Assembly (NCBI GenBank): GCA_003605055.1
Contig: QZKP01000026.1
Location: forward strand, 1 to 59,815
DNA: 59,815 nt
DNA from: Desulfarculus sp.
Lineage (GTDB): Bacteria; Desulfobacterota; Desulfarculia; Desulfarculales; Desulfarculaceae
Direction of reading: 5' to 3'
Positions 46,876-55,721 of this stretch are shown here, one piece after another. The position numbers and the translations under genes are program-made. A model generated the notes under the pieces. The model made no database searches. It was not told where the DNA came from and saw nothing but the letters and a program-made list of their open reading frames with translations. How positions within the stretch are numbered: the stretch's first letter is position 1; every line of letters begins with the position of its first letter.

Positions 46876-48552
46876 ATGCAGCGCGAAAGCCTTAATATCA
46901 TGATCGGCGGCGAGGCCGGCCAGGGCTTGGTCACCATCGGCCAAATCCTGGCCAAGGCCCTGGTGCGCAGCGGCTACTGGATCGTGGTCAGCCAGAGCTA
47001 CATGTCCCGGGTTCGCGGCGGGCACAACACCTTCACCATAAGGGCCAGCGCCCAGCCCCTGGACGGACCCCGCGAAGGGGTGGACCTGCTGGTGGCCCTG
47101 AACCAGGAGACCCTGGATCTGCACCAGGGGGAGCTGGCCCCGGGCAGCCGGGTGCTGGCCGACCGCGGCCTGTCCTGCGCGGCCGCGCCCTGCCTGAACG
47201 TGCCCTACGCCGAGTTGGCCGAGGAGCGCTATCTGAACACGGTGGCCGTGGGCGTGGCCGGCGGACTGCTGGGTCTGGCGCCGGGGCTCTTGCAGGAGCT
47301 TTTGTCCGCCCAACTGCACAAGCTCAGCGACCAGGTGAAGGCCGAAAACCAGCAGGCCCTGGGGGCGGCCCTGGCTTGGCTAAAGAAGCAGCCGCACGAT
47401 TTCGCCCCCCTGCCGCCGGCCAAGGAGCAGGGCCGGCGCCTGATGCTCAGCGGCAACGAGGCCATCGCCCTGGGGGCCCTGGCCGGCGGGCTCAAGTTCC
47501 TGGCCTTCTACCCCATGACCCCCTCCACCTCCATCGCCCTGACCGTCATCGCCCAGGCCCAGAAGATGGGCGTGGCGACCGAGCAGGCCGAGGACGAGCT
47601 GGCCGCGGTGAACATGGCCCTGGGCGCGGCCTATGCCGGCGCGCCGGCCATGGTCTGCACCAGCGGCGGCGGCTACGCCCTGATGACCGAGGGCCTGAGC
47701 CTGGCCGGCATGAGCGAGACCCCGCTGGTCATCGCCCTGGCCATGCGCCCCGGCCCGGCTACCGGCCTGCCCACGCGCAGCGAGCAGGGCGACCTGAACT
47801 TCGCCCTCTACGGCGGCCACGGCGAGTTCCCCCGGGCGGCGCTAACCCCGGGCACGGTGGAGGAGTGCTTCGCGGCCGGGGCCCGCGCCCTGCGCCTGGC
47901 CGAAGATTTTCAGACGCCGGTGTTCATCCTCACGGACCAGTTCCTGGCCGACAGCTACCGGGCGGTGCAGCCCTTTGACCTGGGCGCCATCCAGCCGGTG
48001 CGCCCCGGCGGCTTGGAGCCCGGCCCGGACTACCAGCGCTACGCCCTCACCGACAGCGGGGTCTCGCCCCGGGCCCTGCCCGGCTTCGGGCCGGGCCTGG
48101 TAGTGGCCGACAGCGACGAGCACGGCCAGGACGGCCACATCAGCGAGGACCTTGCGCTGCGGGTGGTCATGCAGGACAAGCGCCTGCGCAAACATAAGGG
48201 ACTGCAGGAGGCCGTCTGGCCGCCGGTGTTCAGCGGGCCGGAGGAGGCCGAGCTGCTCTTGGTGAGCTGGGGCAGCAGCCGGGGTCCGGTGGCCGAGGCC
48301 GCCCGAGGCCTGGCCGCTCAGGGGCGGCAGGCGGCCACCTGTCACTTCGGCCAGGTCTGGCCCCTGGACCCCGCGCAGTTCCTGGAGCGCTTCCAGCGGG
48401 CCGGGCAGGTGGTGGTGGTCGAGGGCAACGCCGGCGGCCAGTTCGCCGGCCTGCTGCGGCGCGAGACCGGTTTCGCGGCCCATCGCCTGATCACCCGCTA
48501 CGACGGGCTCAACTTCACCCCGGAGTACATCCTCCGGCAACTGGCGGAATAG
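46876..48552 (+). CDS. korA: 2-oxoacid:acceptor oxidoreductase, fused gamma-alpha subunit
   Basis: The 558-residue protein joins a gamma domain (about 1-185; GGEAGQGLVTIGQILA and SYMSRVRGGHNTF) to an alpha domain (about 188-558; SGNEAIALGALAGGLKFLAFYPMTPST). These enzymes oxidatively decarboxylate 2-oxoacids to acyl-CoA with reduction of ferredoxin. The KorA-type layout points to 2-oxoglutarate or branched 2-oxoacids, but the substrate is not certain. ATG 46876 follows a GGGGCGGGGAG site. The beta gene starts 9 bases later. Confidence 0.92.
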   Translation: MQRESLNIMIGGEAGQGLVTIGQILAKALVRSGYWIVVSQSYMSRVRGGHNTFTIRASAQPLDGPREGVDLLVALNQETLDLHQGELAPGSRVLADRGLSCAAAPCLNVPYAELAEERYLNTVAVGVAGGLLGLAPGLLQELLSAQLHKLSDQVKAENQQALGAALAWLKKQPHDFAPLPPAKEQGRRLMLSGNEAIALGALAGGLKFLAFYPMTPSTSIALTVIAQAQKMGVATEQAEDELAAVNMALGAAYAGAPAMVCTSGGGYALMTEGLSLAGMSETPLVIALAMRPGPATGLPTRSEQGDLNFALYGGHGEFPRAALTPGTVEECFAAGARALRLAEDFQTPVFILTDQFLADSYRAVQPFDLGAIQPVRPGGLEPGPDYQRYALTDSGVSPRALPGFGPGLVVADSDEHGQDGHISEDLALRVVMQDKRLRKHKGLQEAVWPPVFSGPEEAELLLVSWGSSRGPVAEAARGLAAQGRQAATCHFGQVWPLDPAQFLERFQRAGQVVVVEGNAGGQFAGLLRRETGFAAHRLITRYDGLNFTPEYILRQLAE

Positions 48553-48561
48553 GGGGCGCAG

Positions 48562-49413
48562 ATGGTGACCAGCGAGGATTACGGCCAGTTCGAGACCGCC
48601 TGGTGCCCGGGCTGCGGCAACTTCGGCATACTCAAGGCCCTCAAACAGGCCCTGGCCGCCAGCGACCTGGCGCCGAACCAGGTGCTCCTGGTCAGCGGCA
48701 TCGGCCAGGCGGCCAAGACCCCGCACTATCTCCGGTGCAACTGCTTCAACGGCCTGCACGGCCGCTCCCTGCCCGCGGCCACCGGCGCGGCCCTGGCCAA
48801 CCCGGAGCTGAAGGTGGTGGTCACGAGCGGAGACGGCTGCCACTACGGCGAGGGCGGCAACCACTTCCTGGCCGCCCTGCGGCGCAACGTGGACCTCACG
48901 GTGCTGGTGCACGACAACCAGATCTACGGCCTGACCAAGGGCCAGGCCAGCCCCACCAGCCTGGAGGGAATGCACACCAAGGCCCAGCCCGACGGCGTGC
49001 ACTCCTATCCCTTCAACCCGGTGGCCGTGGCCGTGAGCTGCCACGCCGGGCTGGTGGCCCGGGGCTACGCCGGCGAGGTGGAGCACCTGGCCGGGCTGAT
49101 CCAGCTCGGCCTAGCCCACCGCGGCCTGGCCCTGATAGACATCCTGCAGCCCTGCGTGTCCTTCAACAAGCTCAACACCTATCAGTGGTACGGCCAGCGG
49201 GTGTACAAGCTGGGCGCCGAGCACGACCCCGGCGACTGGGAGGCGGCCATCAAGCTCAGCTATGAATTCGGCGAGCGCATCCCCCTCGGCGTGATCTATG
49301 AGAACCAGCGGCTGGCCTTTCAGGACCACTACTCCGTGTTGCAAAAGGGGCCCCTGGCCAGGCAGGCGGTGGATCATGGTATCTTGGCCCAGGTGATGGA
49401 GGGCTTTTTCTAG
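48562..49413 (+). CDS. korB: 2-oxoacid:acceptor oxidoreductase, beta subunit
   Basis: The 283-residue TPP-binding subunit has WCPGCGNFGIL (C15, C18), GDGCHYGEGGNH (91-101), HDNQIYGLTKGQASPTS and LQPCVSFN (C198). Of the four usual 4Fe-4S ligands the third, in GIGC, is replaced by Q49 (SGIGQAAKTPHYL); C59 or C61 lies nearby. ATG 48562 follows GGGGGCG. It partners the fused alpha-gamma subunit encoded just upstream. Confidence 0.92.
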   Translation: MVTSEDYGQFETAWCPGCGNFGILKALKQALAASDLAPNQVLLVSGIGQAAKTPHYLRCNCFNGLHGRSLPAATGAALANPELKVVVTSGDGCHYGEGGNHFLAALRRNVDLTVLVHDNQIYGLTKGQASPTSLEGMHTKAQPDGVHSYPFNPVAVAVSCHAGLVARGYAGEVEHLAGLIQLGLAHRGLALIDILQPCVSFNKLNTYQWYGQRVYKLGAEHDPGDWEAAIKLSYEFGERIPLGVIYENQRLAFQDHYSVLQKGPLARQAVDHGILAQVMEGFF

Positions 49414-49426
49414 GAGGGTATTTGCT

Positions 49427-50203
49427 ATGAGGACGCCGGGTGTGTTGGCTGCTTTGCTGGCGGTGATCATGGTCGCCGCCTGCGGGCTGGATAAACAAGA
49501 CCCCCTGGGCCGGCAGGAGCGGGCCTGGGTCAAAGAGCACGGCTCTGTCAAGGTGGGCGTGCACCAAAACTACCCGCCCTTCAGCTTCCTGGAGCAGGAC
49601 GGCAAGCCGGCCGGCATCTCCATTGACCTGTGGCGCTTCATGGCCGAGAAGCTGGGGTTCAAGGTGGAGTTCTTCCCCGCGGAGATGCAGCAGCAGCAAG
49701 ATGACCTGCAGGTCGGGCGCCTGGACTCCCTGGGCGGCATCTTCCCCTTGGCCTCGCGCAAGGCCCTCATGGATTTCAGCGCGCCCTACTACGCGGTGTC
49801 CACCAGCATCTTCGTCAACGCCCAGGTCAGGGACGTGAGCAAGCTGGCCGATCTGCAGTCGCTCAAGGTGGGAGTGGTGCAGGGCGACTCCGGCCAGGGC
49901 ATTTGCGCGGCGGCCGGCATCAAGCCCCAGCTCTTCTCCGGCTACGGGGACGCGGTGCTGGCCCTGGGGCAGGGCCGGCTGCAGGCCATCGTCATGGACG
50001 AGCCGGTGGTGCTCTATTACCGCCAGAAGTTGGGTCTGCTGGACAAGGTGGAGTGGGCCACCGGCCGTCCGGTGGTGAACCGCAACGACCTGGCCCTGCC
50101 GGTTAAAAAGGGCAACGCGGTGCTGCTGCGCATCCTCAACAAGGGCCTGGCCGCGGCCGCCGGCTCGGAGATGCAGCGCATCGGCGAACGCTGGCTCAAG
50201 TAG
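49427..50203 (+). CDS. Amino-acid-type solute-binding lipoprotein
   Basis: The 258-residue family 3 solute-binding protein has a lipoprotein signal peptide ending in VAAC, with lipidation predicted at C19. The mature start GSVKVGVHQNYPPFSFLEQDGKPAGISIDLWRFMAEKLG is typical. It would bind a polar amino acid or related small molecule in the periplasm. No ABC permease or ATPase is adjacent, so it is an orphan receptor here. It is 13 bases after korB. Confidence 0.9.
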   Translation: MRTPGVLAALLAVIMVAACGLDKQDPLGRQERAWVKEHGSVKVGVHQNYPPFSFLEQDGKPAGISIDLWRFMAEKLGFKVEFFPAEMQQQQDDLQVGRLDSLGGIFPLASRKALMDFSAPYYAVSTSIFVNAQVRDVSKLADLQSLKVGVVQGDSGQGICAAAGIKPQLFSGYGDAVLALGQGRLQAIVMDEPVVLYYRQKLGLLDKVEWATGRPVVNRNDLALPVKKGNAVLLRILNKGLAAAAGSEMQRIGERWLK

Positions 50204-50224
50204 CCCGATTCAATTGGACAGGCC

Positions 50225-50641
50225 ATGAAGAGTCACCGCCAGGAGCTTTGGTTCAACGTTCCCAGCCGCCGGGGCTTCATCAACATCACCCCCCAGGTGA
50301 ATGAGGCCTTGGCCACCAGCGGCGTGGGCGAGGGCCTGGCGCTGGTCAACGCCATGCACATAACCGCCAGCGTGTTCATCAACGACGACGAGCCCGGCCT
50401 GCACCGGGACTACGAGGCCTGGCTGGAGAAGCTGGCCCCCCACGAGCCGGTGGGGCAGTACCAGCACAACCTGGGCGAGGACAACGCCGACGCGCACCTG
50501 AAGCGCCAGATCATGGGCCGCGAGGTGGTGGTGGCCGTCAGCGGCGGCCGCCTGGACCTGGGCCCTTGGGAGCAGATATTCTACGGCGAGTTCGACGGCC
50601 GGCGCCGCAAGCGGGTGCTGGTGAAGATCATCGGCGAGTGA
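50225..50641 (+). CDS. YjbQ / UPF0047 family protein
   Basis: The 138-residue protein has the family signature [21 protein letters not shown], a conserved [19 protein letters not shown] block (H81, H91) and [14 protein letters not shown]. The fold binds metal through conserved His residues. Members are described as secondary thiamine-phosphate synthases, but the physiological role is not settled. It lies 21 bases after the lipoprotein gene and ends this run. Confidence 0.92.
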   Translation: MKSHRQELWFNVPSRRGFINITPQVNEALATSGVGEGLALVNAMHITASVFINDDEPGLHRDYEAWLEKLAPHEPVGQYQHNLGEDNADAHLKRQIMGREVVVAVSGGRLDLGPWEQIFYGEFDGRRRKRVLVKIIGE

Positions 50642-50777
50642 GGCCGGTTTTGGTCAGCCTTCCGTAAAAGCCGAGAGCCGCAGGCCCTGACCGCCGCGTA
50701 CTCGGGCACCGGGACGGGGATGCCCGCCTCCACAGCGAGGGGCCGGGCCAGGTTGGCCGGCAACTCGCCATTGCGCT

Positions 50778-50817
50778 AAAAAAATTCTGACGCCGGCTTA
50801 TAACGCCAAGATTTTTT
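50778..50817. terminator. Bidirectional terminator between yjbQ-like gene and CoA-transferase
   Basis: A 5-bp stem TGACG/CGCCA (one G-T pair; 50788-50792 and 50804-50808) is flanked by A7 on the left and T6 on the right. It can therefore end transcription in both directions for the two converging operons. The stem is short, so efficiency is uncertain. Confidence 0.5.
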
Positions 50818-52003
50818 AGATGACCCCGGCTTTTTTCAGTTCAGCCAACTGGGCCTGATCGTAGCCGAGCAATTCGCCGAATACTTGCTGGTTATGCTCT
50901 CCTATTTCCGGGCCTCGCCTGTCAATCGCCCCCGGCGTTTCCGACAGCTTTAGGGCCAAGCCTGGCAGGGGGACTTTCCCCACTTCGGGGTATTCCAACT
51001 CCACGATCATTTCCCTGGCCCGGATATGTTCATCCTGCAATACCTGAGGTATGGAATACACCGGGCCCACGGGTACCCCCGCAGAGGTAAGCGCCTGAAC
51101 TACCTCCGCCACCGTTTTGGTCGCTACCCATTGCCTGGCCAGCGCATTCAAAAATTCTTGATTTTGGTACCGAACTCTATTGGAGTTGTAGCGGCTGTCT
51201 TTTTTATGCTGCTCCTGCCCGATCACCTCGCAGAATTTATCCCAAAACTTATTCGTGCTGACGGATATGTTCACATAGCCGTCCTTGGCCCCGAACATGT
51301 CCGTGGGCGCGGTGTAGGGGCGGCGGTTGCCCAGGCCTCTTCTTTCCTGGCCCAGGACCGCGAACTCGGCGAATACGGTCTCCATGAAGGAGACGGCGGT
51401 GTCCAAGAGACAAACGTCTACGGCCTGGCCGCGGCCGGTTTTCTGGCGCTGAAAAAGAGCCAGCATGGCGCCCAGGGCGCCATAGAGCCCCGTGCCGTAG
51501 TCTATGATCGCCGAGCCTTCCTTCAGGGGCGGCCCCTCGGGGTGGCCCGTGACCGCCATCATGCCGGCCATGCCCTGGGCGATGGCGTCGAAGCCGCCCC
51601 GGTCAGCATAGGGGCCAAATTGACCGAACCCGGACACGGAGACCAAGATCAGACCAGGGTTGATGGCTTGCAGCGACGGGTAGTCCAGGCCGATTTTCTT
51701 CTTGACCCGCGGCATAAAGGCCTCGATTACCACGTCGCTCTTGGCCAGCAGCTCTTTGAGAATCGTCCTGCCCTTTGCGCTGCGGGTGTCCAGGGTGATT
51801 CCCTTTTTATTGCAGCAGTAGTGCCAAGGGTACATACCCTGGCCGCCCGGCGCGTAGGGCCCTATATCCCGGTCCAGGCCTCCCTGGGGCGGCTCTATGC
51901 GGATCACCTCGGCGCCCATGGCCCCCAGGAGCAGGGCGCAATAAGGCCCGGCAATGAAATGGGAGAAGTCCAACACCCTGATTCCGTCCAACACCCGTTC
52001 CAT
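50816..52003 (-). CDS. Family III (CaiB/BaiF) CoA-transferase
   Basis: The 395-residue enzyme moves CoA between carboxylic acids. It has VLDFSHFIAGPYCALLLGAMGAEVIRIEPP near the N terminus and the catalytic aspartate D168 in IIDYGTGLYGALG. The interlocked-ring dimer family includes formyl-CoA and carnitine-CoA transferases. ATG 52003 is preferred to an in-frame ATG at 52045, because AGGGGAGA lies upstream at normal spacing. It is the last gene of the TRAP cluster, so it may activate the imported acid. Confidence 0.93.
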   Translation of the reverse strand: MERVLDGIRVLDFSHFIAGPYCALLLGAMGAEVIRIEPPQGGLDRDIGPYAPGGQGMYPWHYCCNKKGITLDTRSAKGRTILKELLAKSDVVIEAFMPRVKKKIGLDYPSLQAINPGLILVSVSGFGQFGPYADRGGFDAIAQGMAGMMAVTGHPEGPPLKEGSAIIDYGTGLYGALGAMLALFQRQKTGRGQAVDVCLLDTAVSFMETVFAEFAVLGQERRGLGNRRPYTAPTDMFGAKDGYVNISVSTNKFWDKFCEVIGQEQHKKDSRYNSNRVRYQNQEFLNALARQWVATKTVAEVVQALTSAGVPVGPVYSIPQVLQDEHIRAREMIVELEYPEVGKVPLPGLALKLSETPGAIDRRGPEIGEHNQQVFGELLGYDQAQLAELKKAGVI

Positions 52004-52080
52004 GGAAATGTCTCCCCTCAAGGCTTCGCCGAGCTGCTTGGCCATTGCTCGGTTGGCGATGGGCTGGGGCAGGATTACCG

Positions 52081-53940
52081 CTAAGAACGGCCCGCCAGGG
52101 AAAGGGCCATTTTTTTCTTTTTAAGCAGGTTCAGCACAACGACCGCCGCCAACAAGACCAAGCCGCCGCCCAGATAGACGAGTTGGCTGCTGGCGGCGAA
52201 TACGATCAGACCGATGCCGCTGATGATGGCCATCGTCCTCTCGGGCATGGTCAGGCGCTCCACCAGACAGCCCACGAAACCCACCTGAAAAATTCCCAAC
52301 CCCACCAGCACGGCGCAGATGGTCAGGAGCACCTCCATAAGCGAGCTGTCGGGGAGCAGCAACAGCGCGCCGTTATAGGCAAAGACAAAGGGGATCAGGA
52401 AGCCGGCGATAGCCGCGTTGATGGAGTGGAAGGCGGTCCTGATATAGGGGGCGCCGGCTATGCGCGAGGCCACGATGGCGGCCATGCCCACGGGAGGAGT
52501 CAGGGCGGAAAAGGCTCCAAAATAAAAGGCGAACATATGGGCCTGCATTGGCTCCAGACCCATGCGAACCAGCGCCGGGATGGCCATCATGGCCGCGATC
52601 AGGTAGGCGGCCACGGTGGGGACCTCCAGGCCCAAGATTATCACCGCCCCGGCCAGGATCAGCAGCCCCCAAAACAGGCTCCCATGGGCCCAGGCTTCCA
52701 CGGAATAGCCCACGGTGAGGCCCAGGCCCGTCTTGGTCACCAGGGCGATTATCGGCCCCAGGGTTGCGCAGGCCACGGCCACCTTGGCGCCGGTGGTGGC
52801 CCCGGCTATGCAGCCTTTCAACAAGTCGCTGAGGGTGGGCCGGTTTTTCTTGCGCAAGAAGCTCAGGAGGATCAGCGCACCAATACCCCAGAACGCGGCC
52901 AGCATGGGGGGGAAGCCCAAATAAAACAGAACCAGGATTATCGTGATCGGGATCATGAACAGAGGTCCGGTGGCAATCAAACGGCCGATGTCCACCTGCT
53001 CGGGCAGGGGCTGCACCTTGGACTTGATGGCATGAAAGTGCACGAAGAACGCCACGGAGGAGAAGTACAAAATGCCCGGGATGGCGGCCATCATGATGAT
53101 GGTGGCGTAGGGGACGCCGAGCAGATCCGCCATCACGAAGGCGCCGGCGCCCATGATGGGGGGCATTATCTGCGATCCCCCCGAGGCGGCCGCCTCGATG
53201 GAGGCGGCCACCTCGGGCCTGTATCCCACCCGTTTCATCAAGGGGATGGTGAAGGCGCCGGTCACCGCAATGTTCGGCGTGGCCTGGCCGGTGGTCATGC
53301 CCATCATTAGGCTGCTGACCACGGCGGTCATGGCCGGGCCGCTGCGCGAATACTTGCCAACCACCTTGCCCAGTTCCACGAAGAAGTCGGTGGCCTTTAA
53401 GCTGCCCAGCAGCCCCCCGAAGAATACGAACAAAAAGATGACGTTGGCGGAAATCACCAAGATGGTCCCCCAGAGGTCATAACTGCCGAAGGTTAAGGCG
53501 ACGGTAGTGATGATCTCGTCGGTGGACAAAACCGGGCCTCCCAGATAGTGCCCGAAGAAGCCATAGAGGAGCAGGAGCACGGCCATCAAGGGCAGGATGT
53601 AGCCGAAGCTGAGCCAGCAGGCGGTGAACACCACGAACAGGACCACAAAACCCACCACAACATCCGGCGCCAGGGGGAAGCCCATGTCGAACAGCAGGCG
53701 CTGGAGGTTTATCCACAGGTACCCGATGGCCCCCAGGGAGGCCGCTATCAGCAGGGCATAGACCCAGGCCGTCTTTTTGGGTTTGATGGCCGCCAGGAAA
53801 ATCAGGGTGAGGGCAAAAGCCAGATGGATCATCCGGTGCTCGATGGTTCCCACGATGGAGTAGTAGCAATTGGCCATGTGATAAAGCCCCATGCCAATCG
53901 CCACCATCGCGATCATCAGGTCCAGCTTTTGCAGCCTCAT
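52081..53940 (-). CDS. TRAP transporter fused 4TM/12TM permease (TAXI type)
   Basis: The 619-residue protein has an N-terminal DctQ-like four-helix part (to about 150) fused to a DctM-like 12-helix part. It contains MGMTTGQATPNIAVTGAFTIPLMKR, EAAASGGSQIMPPIMGAGAFVMADLLG and GAFSALTPPVGMAAIVASRIAG, all typical of TRAP-TAXI permeases. It imports a carboxylate with Na+. It lies 22 bases after its binding-protein gene. Confidence 0.95.
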   Translation of the reverse strand: MRLQKLDLMIAMVAIGMGLYHMANCYYSIVGTIEHRMIHLAFALTLIFLAAIKPKKTAWVYALLIAASLGAIGYLWINLQRLLFDMGFPLAPDVVVGFVVLFVVFTACWLSFGYILPLMAVLLLLYGFFGHYLGGPVLSTDEIITTVALTFGSYDLWGTILVISANVIFLFVFFGGLLGSLKATDFFVELGKVVGKYSRSGPAMTAVVSSLMMGMTTGQATPNIAVTGAFTIPLMKRVGYRPEVAASIEAAASGGSQIMPPIMGAGAFVMADLLGVPYATIIMMAAIPGILYFSSVAFFVHFHAIKSKVQPLPEQVDIGRLIATGPLFMIPITIILVLFYLGFPPMLAAFWGIGALILLSFLRKKNRPTLSDLLKGCIAGATTGAKVAVACATLGPIIALVTKTGLGLTVGYSVEAWAHGSLFWGLLILAGAVIILGLEVPTVAAYLIAAMMAIPALVRMGLEPMQAHMFAFYFGAFSALTPPVGMAAIVASRIAGAPYIRTAFHSINAAIAGFLIPFVFAYNGALLLLPDSSLMEVLLTICAVLVGLGIFQVGFVGCLVERLTMPERTMAIISGIGLIVFAASSQLVYLGGGLVLLAAVVVLNLLKKKKMALSLAGRS

Positions 53941-53962
53941 GGGATGCTCCCGGCTAAGCGCC

Positions 53963-55033
53963 TCAGTCTATGGGGTAGAGTTTGAAGAAGTACTGGTCGC
54001 CGTAAGGAATCCCTTTTTCCTCGAAGTACTTGCGGGCGCCGGGGTGGAAGTCCTCCTTGGGCACGGGATAGGCTCCGTACCGGGCCCGCACCCAGCCCTT
54101 GCCCGAGGCGTGGTAGGTCTTAACCTGGTCGCCGTACTGATCCATGACCTTGAGAATCTCGTAGACCACCTCGGCGGGCATCTCCGGATACACGCCCCAG
54201 CCCAGCACCATGTTTATGCCCAGAACCTTCTGGTTTGGCACGCCGTCTCCCAGGATGCCGGCCGGCATGGCGGAGGTCAGGCCGTACATGGTGCCGTAGA
54301 GCTTTTCTGACAAGCGCCGCATCGCTGGGGTGGCGGTGATGAAGTACACCTTGCGCTTGGACATCAGCTCCTTGAGCTTGGGCACGGTGGTGAAGACCCC
54401 CGGCGCGGTCTCCGGGCAGAAGGTGAAGGCCGCGTCGGTCTTGCCCAGGATCATGTCGTTGTAGCCGGCGTAGGCGGTGTACTGCCACTTCACGGCGTCC
54501 ACCACGTCCTTGCCCGCCCCGGCGATCAGCTTGTAGGTGGCGTCGAACTTCATGGTGCCCCGGGGCCAGGTGGCCACCCGCTTGCCCTTGAGGTCGGCCA
54601 GGGTCTTGATCTTGGGGTTCAGGGTGATAAGGGTGCCGATCAACTCCTGCTGGTTGGCCATTATCATCAGGTTCTTGTAGGCCTTGGCGTCCTTTTGGAA
54701 GGGCGGCTCGCCTTTGCGGGCCATCTCGAACAGCTCCGCGGTGCAGGTGAAGAAGGTCCGGGCTCTCTTCTTGGGGTCCTGCCCCACCAGCTTGATATTC
54801 TCGGGCGTGCCGGTGGACTCCAACACCGAGCCCCGCACCCAGGAGGAGTGCTTGTTCAGCAGATCGCAGAAGGCGAACCCCAGGATGTAGCTGGACCCGC
54901 CGAAGGTGGTGGTGCGGGCCTCTACGCGATAAACTTTTTTGGCCGCCGCGCTCCCTGGGGTGGTGGCTAAAATCACGGTTAACGACGCCACCACGATTCC
55001 CACTAAAAAACCGAGCAAAGTTTTTTTGGCCAC
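53963..55033 (-). CDS. TAXI family TRAP solute-binding protein
   Basis: The 356-residue periplasmic receptor has a Sec signal peptide (1 to about 33, ending GSAAA). The mature domain carries FGGSSYILGFAFCDLLNK, ADLKGKRVATWPRGT and YAGYNDMILGKTDAAF. TAXI proteins bind 2-oxoacids, glutamate or related acids; the ligand is unknown here. GTG 55033 is chosen because AAGGAGGAG lies just before it and the signal peptide starts there; an upstream extension would spoil the signal peptide. Confidence 0.92.
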   Translation of the reverse strand: MAKKTLLGFLVGIVVASLTVILATTPGSAAAKKVYRVEARTTTFGGSSYILGFAFCDLLNKHSSWVRGSVLESTGTPENIKLVGQDPKKRARTFFTCTAELFEMARKGEPPFQKDAKAYKNLMIMANQQELIGTLITLNPKIKTLADLKGKRVATWPRGTMKFDATYKLIAGAGKDVVDAVKWQYTAYAGYNDMILGKTDAAFTFCPETAPGVFTTVPKLKELMSKRKVYFITATPAMRRLSEKLYGTMYGLTSAMPAGILGDGVPNQKVLGINMVLGWGVYPEMPAEVVYEILKVMDQYGDQVKTYHASGKGWVRARYGAYPVPKEDFHPGARKYFEEKGIPYGDQYFFKLYPID

Positions 55034-55113
55034 CTCTCTCCTCCTTGTCTGGCTTTTATGGGTTATAAATTTAGACCTGAAAAGATCCGTTCCGATCCGA
55101 GGTTGCAGGTTGA

Positions 55114-55213
55114 CGGAGAATGATAAGAGGGCAGGGGGGCTTAAAAGCGTCACTGCGTTGCGGGTTGAAAGTTAATGCCCTGCCGTTTATAGCAGCCATT
55201 TAATCATTCTCCG
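55114..55213 (-). repeat. Nested inverted repeats upstream of the TAXI gene
   Basis: An 11-base inverted repeat CGGAGAATGAT (55114-55124) / ATCATTCTCCG (55203-55213) encloses a second one, GGCAGGG (55130-55136) / CCCTGCC (55178-55184). The arms could fold into one long interrupted stem in the RNA between the hotdog gene and the TAXI gene. A direct repeat GATCCG (55084-55089 and 55094-55099) lies beside it. A regulatory role is inference. Confidence 0.6.
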
Positions 55214-55263
55214 CCTCCCTACATACCGGACGCGATTTTAAGCTTTTTCGCGATACCTGAAAA

Positions 55264-55704
55264 TCAAGATGGATATTCGGCCATGGATTCTCCACTCACC
55301 ACGACTTCGTCCCGCTGGTTTTTCAACTCTATCTTGAGTTGAATCCATCTGCCCTTGGGCGTTTGGTGTTTGCTGGCCACCGTGGCAACGGCGGTTATGG
55401 TGTCGCCGGGGTAGACGGGTTTGAGATGCCGGGTCTCCAGCCTGCGATGAACGGCCCCCTGCGGCCAGAGCCAATCCGTCAACATCTTGGTGATGCGGGA
55501 GTAGTTGAACAGACCGTGAGCGATCACGCCTTCAAACTGCGTTTTGCCGAACTTGGTGCTCTCCATGAAGGAGTCATCAAGGTGCAAGGCGTTATAATCA
55601 TGCGAGGCTTCAGCAAAATCCTTTACTTGTTCAGCGGTGACCGTGAGGGGCTCGCCCATGATTTTGTCACCGACTTGCACGGCTTCAAATGCATTTGAAT
55701 TCAT
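55264..55704 (-). CDS. MaoC-like hotdog dehydratase, catalytic half
   Basis: The 146-residue single-hotdog protein has the hydratase motif ASHDYNALHLDDSF with D36, N38 and H41, followed by GVIAHGLF. The D/H pair hydrates enoyl-CoA to (R)-3-hydroxyacyl-CoA or runs the reverse. It starts with ATG, 17 bases after the second hotdog gene. Together the two probably form one heteromeric enzyme. Confidence 0.88.
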   Translation of the reverse strand: MNSNAFEAVQVGDKIMGEPLTVTAEQVKDFAEASHDYNALHLDDSFMESTKFGKTQFEGVIAHGLFNYSRITKMLTDWLWPQGAVHRRLETRHLKPVYPGDTITAVATVASKHQTPKGRWIQLKIELKNQRDEVVVSGESMAEYPS

Positions 55705-55721
55705 TGTATCCTTCGCTCCTG

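Noticed and set aside
50581..50763. 60-codon minus-strand frame beyond yjbQ
   Set aside because: Overlaps the yjbQ 3' end, has no recognisable motif or ribosome binding site, and sits before a likely terminator.
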